The notes under the pieces were generated by a model that was not told where the DNA came from, did no database searches, and worked only from the letters and a program-made list of their open reading frames with translations. Positions 1 to 5,200 of a DNA stretch of 13,321 nt are shown here, in pieces. Origin of the DNA: Clostridia bacterium. GTDB lineage: Bacteria; Bacillota; Clostridia; Christensenellales; CAG-314. Numbering within the stretch: the first letter of the stretch is position 1; each line of letters starts with the position of its first letter. The translations under genes and the position numbers were made by a program. The stretch covers positions 1 through 13,321 of the forward strand of contig JAFQWS010000050.1 of the NCBI GenBank assembly GCA_017407305.1. The letters are read 5' to 3'.

Positions 1-294
1 ATCAAAGACGTTTTGGATTGTTGCGCTTTCAATGCAAGTATTTGCATTGGTGGGTACAACACGGTGGCAGGCAACTTCCCCATCACAAAAATTACACAAA
101 AACACCTCAATATCAGCGGTGTTTACAACGGCTGTGGCAACTACCCCAGCGCAATCAACCTTGTTGCAACAAACAAAATCAACGTTGAAAACCTTGTGGA
201 AAAAACTATTAATTTTAGCCAACTTGACAAAGAGTTGGAAAAATTGGAAAGTTCCGACCTTGGTTACAAGAGTTTGTTGGTAAAAATTGACTAA
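1..294 (+). CDS. Zinc-type sorbitol/polyol dehydrogenase (MDR family), C-terminal part only
   Basis: The reading frame is open from base 1 and ends at TAA 292-294, giving 97 residues of a protein whose start lies outside the window. The segment around 100-230, with ISGVY, YPSAINL and KINVENLV, followed by a short helix and the ending LLVKID, matches the C-terminus of medium-chain sorbitol/L-iditol/threonine-type dehydrogenases. In that family this region completes the Rossmann domain and returns to the catalytic domain. Such enzymes oxidise polyols or secondary alcohols with NAD(P). The catalytic zinc ligands and the nucleotide-binding glycines lie upstream and cannot be seen, so the exact substrate is unknown. 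The gene ends just before a hairpin terminator shared with the converging psuG. Confidence is good for the family and low for the specific substrate. Confidence 0.72.
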   Translation: MKDVLDCCAFNASICIGGYNTVAGNFPITKITQKHLNISGVYNGCGNYPSAINLVATNKINVENLVEKTINFSQLDKELEKLESSDLGYKSLLVKID

Positions 295-298
295 TTAC

Positions 299-338
299 AA
301 AAAAAAACAGCGACTTGAAAATTCAAGTCGCTTTTTTT
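299..338. terminator. Bidirectional rho-independent terminator between the dehydrogenase gene and psuG
   Basis: A perfect inverted repeat AGCGACTTGA (309-318) / TCAAGTCGCT (323-332) closes over an AAAT loop. It is followed on the plus strand by seven T (332-338). On the minus strand it is followed, after one G, by nine T (complement of 299-307). It sits between two converging genes (stops at 292-294 and 351-349), so one hairpin can terminate both transcripts. Confidence 0.9.
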
Positions 339-348
339 ATGCAATAAA

Positions 349-1257
349 TTATTTTGTAAGACCTTTGGCAATTTCACAAGCAAGTTTGACGTTGTTGAAA
401 ACAAGTTGAATGTTGCTTTCCAAACTGTCGCCACCCGTTTGATTGGTGATTTCTTCCAACAAAAACGGAGTGATTTCTTTACCTTTGATGCCCAATTTGT
501 CGGCTTTTTTGAGAGCATCCAAAATGATTGCTTCCATTTTGTCGCCGTCCAAAGAGTATTGTTCGGGAATAGGGTTGGCAACCAACATACCACCGGGGAA
601 ACCCAATTCGTTGCTTTGGTGAAATGCATCGGCAATTTCTTTGGCGCTGTCACAACGGATGGGAACTTTCAAATTGGACGTTCTTGTGTAAAATGCGGGA
701 AGGCAGTCTGATTGATAGCCAACAACGGGAACACCACGTGTTTCCAAGGCTTCCAACGTTTTGTCCAAATCCAAAATTGCCTTGGGACCTGCGCACACCA
801 CCAAAACGGGGGTTTTTGCCAATTCGTCAACGTCGGCAGAAATGTCAAAGGTTGTTTCTGCACCACGATGCACACCACCAATGCCACCAGTTGCAAAAAC
901 TTTGATGCCTGCCTTGTGGGCAATGATCATTGTGGAAGCAACAGTTGTTGCACCACTTTCTTTTTTCGCAACACTGAAAGGTAAGTCGCGTCTGGACACC
1001 TTGTTGATGTTCTTTCCAATTTTGCCAAATTGCTCGATTTCTTCTTTGGTAAGGCCTGCCGTCAACACGCCGTCCACAACACCACACGTTGCGGGAACGG
1101 CTCCCATTTGACGGACCAACTCTTCCACTGCCAAGGCAGTTTCCACGTTTTGAGGGTAGGGCATGCCGTGAGAAATAATGGTTGATTCCAATGCCACCAC
1201 GGGCAAACCTTTTTCCAATGCTTCTTGGACAACTTTACCAATTTTGAGATTGCTCAT
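349..1257 (-). CDS. psuG: Pseudouridine-5'-phosphate glycosidase PsuG
   Basis: PsuG breaks the C-C glycosidic bond of pseudouridine 5'-phosphate, giving uracil and ribose 5-phosphate in the cytosol (in cells the reaction favours breakdown). The 302-residue product is full length for the family. Visible motifs are VALESTIISHGMP near residues 21-33 with the conserved Glu24; RRDLP at 89-93; ATGGIGGVHRG at 122-132; FDISADV at 137-143; CAGPK at 155-159, where Lys159 aligns with the lysine that forms the sugar adduct in the E. coli enzyme; GGMLVANPIP at 222-231; and TGGDSLESN at 274-282. The start is ATG at 1257 with AAGGAG seven bases upstream. It overlaps the end of psuK by 23 nt, so the two are probably translationally coupled and transcribed from the psuK promoter. 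Its stop lies next to the bidirectional terminator at 299-338. Identification is firm. Confidence 0.96.
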   Translation of the reverse strand: MSNLKIGKVVQEALEKGLPVVALESTIISHGMPYPQNVETALAVEELVRQMGAVPATCGVVDGVLTAGLTKEEIEQFGKIGKNINKVSRRDLPFSVAKKESGATTVASTMIIAHKAGIKVFATGGIGGVHRGAETTFDISADVDELAKTPVLVVCAGPKAILDLDKTLEALETRGVPVVGYQSDCLPAFYTRTSNLKVPIRCDSAKEIADAFHQSNELGFPGGMLVANPIPEQYSLDGDKMEAIILDALKKADKLGIKGKEITPFLLEEITNQTGGDSLESNIQLVFNNVKLACEIAKGLTK

Positions 1258-2167
1258 TTTTGTACTCCTTGTTAAATTGTTCTAATAATTCTCTGTTTAC
1301 TTCTTGACTGACGGTGGATTTACTGCACACCGTTTTAGATGCAACCAAGCAACCAAAGTGAGTGCATTTTTCAATGTCCCAACCATTGACAAAACCATAC
1401 ACCATTGCGCCCAAAAAACTGTCGCCTGCACCTGTTGTGTTGACTGCATTGACCTTTTTTGCAGGGACAAATCCAAAGTCCTTGCCGTCATAAAAATGTA
1501 CGCCTTCTTTTCCGTTGGTGACAACCACCCATTGACAAAACTTGCCTTGAATGATGCGCATTGCATTTTTCAAATCTTGCTCGTTTTGAATAGTTGTACC
1601 AGACAAAATTTCCGCCTCGATAACGTTGGGTTTGAGGCAAAAAACCTTAAAATCTTTTTGAGTAATCCACTTTGTTTTGGATGCAGACACAGTATCCAAA
1701 AATACGGGAACTGTGGACTTTTTGCACACCAACTCTATGATTTGTGGCACGTTGGTGTCAATTACGACGGCTTTGCTTCCGTTGATCAACGGCAAATTGT
1801 CTTGGACAAAGTCTTGGTTGAGATGCTCCAAAATTGTCATGTCGGATGCTCCCAAAACCATGTCGCCGTTGACGTCGTTCATACACATATAAGTTGGCGT
1901 GATGCCACTTATTTTTTTGGATTTTGACAAATCAATGCCGACAAGGTTGGCGTTGTCTTCAATCAATTTTGAATTGACGTCATCTCCCAAAATTGTCAAC
2001 AAAAAAACCTTTTGACCAAGTCGGGCAAGGTTTTCCGAAATGTTGCGACCAACACCACCCAACGAGGTTGTTATGGTGGAAGGATTGCTGTCGTGTATAA
2101 TAATCTTTTTGTGAGAGTGGGCAAAAACGTCTATGTTTGCTCCACCCAAAACGCAAACGTAACTCAT
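1235..2167 (-). CDS. psuK: Pseudouridine kinase PsuK (PfkB family)
   Basis: PsuK phosphorylates pseudouridine with ATP to pseudouridine 5'-phosphate, the substrate of the neighbouring PsuG. With the start chosen here the protein has 310 residues, normal for PfkB sugar kinases. The N-terminal GGANIDV, then DSNPS, then GGVGRN (37-42) followed by ISENLARLG is the pattern typical of PsuK rather than ribokinase. NTTGAGDSF (243-251) is PfkB signature 2, with the catalytic-base Asp249 and the GAG anion hole. The frame is open further up to a TTG at 2191, but that codon has no ribosome binding site and would lie inside the promoter. The ATG at 2167 begins directly before the SYVCVLGGANID strand and lies seven bases after a -10 box, so it is preferred, possibly as a leaderless start. 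It overlaps psuG by 23 nt. Confidence 0.93.
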   Translation of the reverse strand: MSYVCVLGGANIDVFAHSHKKIIIHDSNPSTITTSLGGVGRNISENLARLGQKVFLLTILGDDVNSKLIEDNANLVGIDLSKSKKISGITPTYMCMNDVNGDMVLGASDMTILEHLNQDFVQDNLPLINGSKAVVIDTNVPQIIELVCKKSTVPVFLDTVSASKTKWITQKDFKVFCLKPNVIEAEILSGTTIQNEQDLKNAMRIIQGKFCQWVVVTNGKEGVHFYDGKDFGFVPAKKVNAVNTTGAGDSFLGAMVYGFVNGWDIEKCTHFGCLVASKTVCSKSTVSQEVNRELLEQFNKEYKNEQSQNW

Positions 2168-2173
2168 AATGGT

Positions 2174-2202
2174 AGTATATATTTTTGTCAAAAGTTTGTC
2201 AA
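2174..2202 (-). promoter_or_regulatory. psuKG promoter (sigma-A type), leaderless geometry
   Basis: On the minus strand there is a perfect -35 TTGACA (2202-2197), a 17-base spacer and -10 TATACT (2179-2174). The first transcribed base expected seven bases after the -10 is 2167, which is the A of the psuK ATG. No Shine-Dalgarno sequence fits between promoter and ATG. The promoter is divergent from that of the pyruvate kinase gene. Confidence 0.8.
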
Positions 2203-2211
2203 TATCTGCTG

Positions 2212-2262
2212 TTTACAACTGACAAAAAATATTGTATAATGTATCAAAAGAAATCAAAGGAG
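2212..2262 (+). promoter_or_regulatory. Pyruvate kinase promoter and ribosome binding site
   Basis: TTTACA (2212-2217), a 17-base spacer and a perfect TATAAT (2235-2240) form a sigma-A-type promoter. A start near 2247 gives a leader of about 23 nt containing AAAGGAG (2256-2262), seven bases before the ATG at 2270. The leader is too short for a riboswitch. Confidence 0.8.
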
Positions 2263-2269
2263 TAAATCC

Positions 2270-3304
2270 ATGAGAGAAACAAAAATTATTTGTACCCTTG
2301 GCCCTGCAAGTGATACCAAAGAAATACTTTTTGCAATGGCAAAAGCAGGTATGAACATTGCTCGTTTCAATATGAGTCACGGCACACACCAAGAACATTT
2401 GGCAAAATTGAACGCAGTTCGCCAAATCAACCAAGAAGGGGAAGTTCACATTGAAACAATGTTGGACACCAAAGGCCCCGAAGTGCGTATTGGAACGTTT
2501 GAAAAAGGTAAAATCACCATTTTGGAAGGTCAAAAATTTTCTTTCGTTTGCCAAGATATTGTTGGCGACCAAACGAAAGTTGCAGTAAACTACCACGACT
2601 TGTATAAATTTGTTGAAAAGGGCGACACAATTTTGCTCAATGACGGTCTTTTGACGTTGACGATTGACCAAGTTTGTGGCAAAGAAATAATTTGCACTGC
2701 CCAAAACTCCGGCGACGTGTCCGATAGAAAGGGCGTGTTTGTCCCTGGCGTCAACTTGCAAATGCCTTTCTTGTCCGACGTGGACAAAGCCGACGTTTTG
2801 TTTGGCATAAAGGAAGGTTTTGACATGGTGGCAGCAAGTTTTGTTCAAGATGCAGACGACGTTCAACAACTTAGAGCATTTTTGGACCAAAACGGCGGGA
2901 AAAACATCAAAATTATTTCCAAGATTGAAACAAGAGCAGCACTTAAAGACATTGATGCAATCATTGACGAATCGGACGGCTTGATGGTGGCTCGTGGCGA
3001 CCTTGGTGTGGAAATGCCCTATGAACAACTGCCCGAATTGCAATTGTTTTTGTTGGCAAAGGCCAAAAAGGCCGACTTGTTCTCCATAACTGCAACGGAA
3101 ATGTTGGAAAGTATGATTGAAAATCTTCGCCCTACTCGTGCGGAAATTACCGACGTGGCAAACGCAGTTTTCTTTGACAGCGATGCCGTTATGTTGTCGG
3201 CCGAAAGTGCCGTTGGCATTGATCCTGTAAACACCATTAGCGTAATGGCAAAAATCGTTGACCAAGCAGAACACTTTAAAAAGACAAAGAAAGTGGACCT
3301 TTGA
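2270..3304 (+). CDS. pyk: Pyruvate kinase, short form lacking the C-terminal domain
   Basis: Pyruvate kinase transfers phosphate from phosphoenolpyruvate to ADP in glycolysis. The 344-residue product contains the A-domain barrel start KIICTLGPAS (5-14), ARFNMSHG (31-38, with the active-site Arg32), LDTKGPEVR (65-73), a B-domain lid at about 72-165 including DRKGVFVPGVNL, the catalytic-lysine motif SKIE (217-220, Lys218), VARGDLGVE (240-248), MLESM (278-282), PTRAE (288-292) and SDAVMLS (304-310). The usual ATQMLESM is ATEMLESM here, and SGET is replaced by SAES. The chain stops about ten residues after the last barrel helix; typical bacterial enzymes are about 470 residues and continue into an effector-binding C domain. 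TGA at 3302-3304 is followed at once by a terminator, so this is not an obvious frameshift. ATG 2270 has a good AAGGAG site and begins directly at the family N-terminus. Loss of allosteric control is inferred. Confidence 0.9.
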   Translation: MRETKIICTLGPASDTKEILFAMAKAGMNIARFNMSHGTHQEHLAKLNAVRQINQEGEVHIETMLDTKGPEVRIGTFEKGKITILEGQKFSFVCQDIVGDQTKVAVNYHDLYKFVEKGDTILLNDGLLTLTIDQVCGKEIICTAQNSGDVSDRKGVFVPGVNLQMPFLSDVDKADVLFGIKEGFDMVAASFVQDADDVQQLRAFLDQNGGKNIKIISKIETRAALKDIDAIIDESDGLMVARGDLGVEMPYEQLPELQLFLLAKAKKADLFSITATEMLESMIENLRPTRAEITDVANAVFFDSDAVMLSAESAVGIDPVNTISVMAKIVDQAEHFKKTKKVDL

Positions 3305-3315
3305 CGTTTTTAATT

Positions 3316-3348
3316 AAAAGAGCAAACACAAAGTGTTTGCTCTTTTTT
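3316..3348. terminator. Bidirectional terminator between pyruvate kinase gene and murC
   Basis: AGAGCAAACAC (3319-3329) pairs with GTGTTTGCTCT (3333-3343) over an AAA loop. Six T (3343-3348) follow on the plus strand, and A-rich 3316-3319 gives T on the minus strand. The last T residues are part of the murC stop codon (TAA, complement of 3347-3349), so for murC the hairpin begins directly at the stop codon. The plus-strand terminator is strong. The minus-strand T-run is shorter and interrupted. Confidence 0.85.
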
Positions 3349-4609
3349 ATTGCAACAAATTGGCAATTTTGTCAACGTCACCTGCGCCCAAAAGCAAAAT
3401 TAAATCTTGTTTTTGGCAATTACTTTTTATAAAGTCTTTTACCTTTTCAAAATTTTCAAAAAGACAAGCCTTTGTCTTTTGGGCAATTTGTTTTGTCAAC
3501 TTTTCATCCAAATTTTCCCACTTGGGCAAACTAGTTTCTCTTGCGCCAAAGGTGGGCAAAATGCCAACAAAGGGGGCATGGGAAAGGACAGAGCAGAATT
3601 GGTCGAAAAGGGCGTTGGTGCGAGTGTAAGTGTGAGGTTGAAAAAAGATAAAAAGTCTTTTTGCGCCCATTTGACGCGCCGAAATCAACGCTTTTTCTAT
3701 TTGGGTGGGATGATGGGCATAGTCCACCACCACCTTGCCCCACTTGGTATCCACAGTTTGCCAACGACGAGCAATTCCACCAAATCCTTGCAAGGATTTT
3801 TCAATTTCTTTTGGGGAAAAACCCTTTTCCAAATGGTAACAAGCAACGGCAAAAACGTCCTGACTTGCCCAAAAAGGCAAGGGACAATCAATTTTCAAAA
3901 CACTTTTTTCCTTTTTAAAAATCTCCAAAAAAAGTGCACTTCCCGCCTTTACTTGATAAGAGTATTTTTCTGAAAGATTAAAAGTATTTTTTGCATCACT
4001 TTCAAACAACGTATAAACTTTTTTGCTTTGCGAAAAAAACTTTTGAAAGCTTCTTTTAACGTCTTCAAGACTGTCAAAAAAGTCGGGGTGGTCGTATTCG
4101 ACGTTTAGGCAAATGACGTCGTCAGGATGCAAGGACAAAAAACTTTCTTTGTACTCGCAACCTTCTGCCACCACACAAGGCACCTGATAGTTGTCGTTGT
4201 TGACAACTGCCCCAGCAAAACAAACGTTTTGTATGCCAAGATTTTTCAACGCGTGGCTCAAAAGCAAGGTTGCAGTCGTCTTTCCGTGAGTGCCACATAT
4301 GGCAATTTTGTGGGGGAAAGAGTCAAACTGCCTTGCCAAAAAGACCTGCCTTGCAACACATTCAATGCCCATTTCTTGAGCAAACTGCACTTCTGGGCAA
4401 TTTTCAGTTGCCAACGAATAGACCACCAAACTTGCTCCTTTTACATTGTCTTTTGAGTGGGTGTAAACAATCTTTGCACCTTTTTCTTCCAGCAAAATGC
4501 AGTTGTCTCCACGCACTTTGTCCACACCGACAACCACCTTTCCTTGCGCCAAACAGCTCAAAGCCAAAGGCGTCATGCCCGAGCCACCAATTCCAACAAA
4601 AAATATCAT
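3347..4609 (-). CDS. murC: UDP-N-acetylmuramate--L-alanine ligase MurC
   Basis: MurC is a cytoplasmic ATP-dependent ligase that adds L-alanine to UDP-MurNAc, the first step of the peptidoglycan stem peptide. The 420-residue protein is a little shorter than the usual 430-490. The N-terminal Rossmann motif FVGIGGSGM begins at residue 4. GTHGKTT (106-112) is the ATP-binding loop, VAEGCEYKESF (147-157) and NVEYDHPD (169-176) line the active site, FGGIARRW (276-283) opens the C-terminal domain, and DYAHHPTQI (296-304) and FQPHTYTRT (323-331) are strongly MurC-specific. The usual G-x-HN-x-x-NA motif before the C-terminal domain is replaced by PFWASQDVFAVA around 245-256. The ATG at 4609 is forced because an in-frame TAA lies two codons upstream and the next Met is already inside the Rossmann motif. 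It has no Shine-Dalgarno sequence and sits seven bases after a TATACT box. It is divergent from spoVG. Confidence 0.93.
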   Translation of the reverse strand: MIFFVGIGGSGMTPLALSCLAQGKVVVGVDKVRGDNCILLEEKGAKIVYTHSKDNVKGASLVVYSLATENCPEVQFAQEMGIECVARQVFLARQFDSFPHKIAICGTHGKTTATLLLSHALKNLGIQNVCFAGAVVNNDNYQVPCVVAEGCEYKESFLSLHPDDVICLNVEYDHPDFFDSLEDVKRSFQKFFSQSKKVYTLFESDAKNTFNLSEKYSYQVKAGSALFLEIFKKEKSVLKIDCPLPFWASQDVFAVACYHLEKGFSPKEIEKSLQGFGGIARRWQTVDTKWGKVVVDYAHHPTQIEKALISARQMGAKRLFIFFQPHTYTRTNALFDQFCSVLSHAPFVGILPTFGARETSLPKWENLDEKLTKQIAQKTKACLFENFEKVKDFIKSNCQKQDLILLLGAGDVDKIANLLQ

Positions 4610-4615
4610 ACATTA

Positions 4616-4645
4616 AGTATATGAAGTGTTTGTTTTTTTTGTGCA
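4616..4645 (-). promoter_or_regulatory. murC promoter with leaderless geometry
   Basis: On the minus strand a -10 TATACT (4621-4616) is preceded, over an 18-base spacer containing an eight-A run, by TGCACA (4645-4640), four of six matches to TTGACA. Six bases separate the -10 from the murC ATG, so the expected first transcribed base is the A of that ATG. The -35 is weaker than at psuK. Confidence 0.6.
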
Positions 4646-4688
4646 AAAATGAATAACAAGAATTGTTTTTCGCGTTTACCTTTTCACC

Positions 4689-4729
4689 TTGAAAAGTGGG
4701 GTTGTTTAATGTATAATTTAACTAGGAGG
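4689..4729 (+). promoter_or_regulatory. spoVG promoter with AGGAGG at the predicted transcript start
   Basis: TTGAAA (4689-4694), a 17-base spacer and TATAAT (4712-4717) form a near-consensus sigma-A promoter. The expected transcription start is near A4724, which is also the first base of AGGAGG (4724-4729). This full Shine-Dalgarno sequence lies 38 bases before the spoVG ATG, much farther than usual, with a hairpin in between. I see no evident sigma-H-type promoter, the class that drives spoVG in B. subtilis. Confidence 0.75.
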
Positions 4730-4734
4730 TACTT

Positions 4735-4755
4735 TGTTGCATCAATTTTGCAACA
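4735..4755 (+). promoter_or_regulatory. Hairpin in the spoVG 5' leader
   Basis: TGTTGCA (4735-4741) and TGCAACA (4749-4755) form a perfect 7-bp stem with a 7-nt loop, between AGGAGG (4724-4729) and ATG 4768. Folding would shorten the distance from AGGAGG to the ATG from 38 to about 17 nt. There is no T-run, so it is not a terminator. Confidence 0.6.
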
Positions 4756-4767
4756 GTATCAAGAAAA

Positions 4768-5028
4768 ATGAGAATTTCAGAAGTAAGAATCCGCAAAGTG
4801 GAGAAGGAAGACAGCAAGTTGAAAGCTGTTGCGTCCGTAACTTTTGATGACTGCTTTGTCGTACACGACATCAAAATTGTCGAAGGTACGGAAGGATTGT
4901 TCGTGGCAATGCCCAGTCGCAAGACAAAAGAAGGCGAGTATAAAGACATTGCTCACCCTATCAATCCCGAAACAAGAAGCCAATTGTCCGAAGCAGTTTT
5001 GGATGCATTTAGAAACAATATAGACTGA
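4768..5028 (+). CDS. spoVG: SpoVG family RNA/DNA-binding regulator
   Basis: SpoVG is a small cytoplasmic nucleic-acid-binding regulator that affects septation, sporulation timing and virulence genes in various Bacillota. The 86-residue product covers the whole conserved domain: [10 protein letters not shown] at the start, then the core [22 protein letters not shown] and [11 protein letters not shown], ending soon after the last helix. It lacks the acidic tail of the 97-residue B. subtilis protein. ATG 4768 is the only start in frame that gives the known N-terminus; the frame upstream has no start codon back to TAG at 4723-4725. No Shine-Dalgarno sequence lies directly before the ATG. The gene stands alone between its own promoter and terminator, divergent from murC. 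SpoVG also occurs in non-sporulating species, so it does not prove spore formation. Confidence 0.95.
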   Translation: MRISEVRIRKVEKEDSKLKAVASVTFDDCFVVHDIKIVEGTEGLFVAMPSRKTKEGEYKDIAHPINPETRSQLSEAVLDAFRNNID

Positions 5029-5035
5029 CATTGAT

Positions 5036-5068
5036 GGGCCCGACGAACAAAGTTTGAGGGCCCTTTTT
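5036..5068 (+). terminator. spoVG terminator
   Basis: GGGCCC (5036-5041) pairs with GGGCCC (5058-5063), with an inner CGAAC/GTTTG stem (5044-5048 / 5052-5056, one G-U pair) over an AAA loop and a small internal loop. Five T follow (5064-5068). It begins eight bases after the spoVG stop. Confidence 0.88.
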
Positions 5069-5150
5069 GTTGTCATAAAAAAATCAAACTTGTCTTCTAG
5101 GGCGAGTTGCCTTTTTTTGTCTTGTTTTGGCAAGTCTTATTTTGTGTTGC

Positions 5151-5182
5151 AAAAAAAGCAGGAACTTTTGTTCCTGCTTTTT
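5151..5182. terminator. Terminator of the adenine deaminase gene
   Basis: AGCAGGAAC (5157-5165) and GTTCCTGCT (5170-5178) form a 9-bp stem with a TTTT loop. On the minus strand it is followed by seven T (complement of 5151-5157), about 20 bases after the ade stop. T5178-5182 would also let it act on plus-strand read-through from spoVG. The stretch 5069-5150 holds nothing else I recognise. Confidence 0.87.
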
Positions 5183-5200
5183 ATATGTGTTTTGTTGAGT

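Noticed and set aside
32..283. 83-codon plus-strand frame in the second phase over the dehydrogenase tail
   Set aside because: The first phase, open from base 1, gives a clear dehydrogenase C-terminus ending before the terminator; the second phase gives no recognisable protein.
1304..1927. 207-codon plus-strand frame opposite psuK
   Set aside because: Antisense shadow with the same biased composition; psuK signatures on the minus strand explain the region.
2168..2191. Longer psuK start at TTG 2191
   Set aside because: No Shine-Dalgarno sequence, the codons would overlap the -10 box, and the added eight residues do not match PsuK proteins, which begin just before the GGANID strand.
2213..3274. 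353-codon open frame on the minus strand opposite pyruvate kinase
   Set aside because: It mirrors the whole pyruvate kinase gene, is rich in Cys, Phe, His and Asn as expected for an antisense shadow, shows no family motif, and would have to be transcribed through the pyk promoter and terminator. The pyk motifs on the other strand are unmistakable.
4651..4670. AACAA/TTGTT inverted repeat between murC and spoVG as an operator
   Set aside because: Only five bases per arm in an AT-rich region and not overlapping either promoter core; expected by chance.
5108..5128. Small GGC/GCC hairpin followed by seven T downstream of the spoVG terminator
   Set aside because: Only about four base pairs with a bulge, too weak to call a terminator beside the two strong hairpins at 5036-5068 and 5151-5182.
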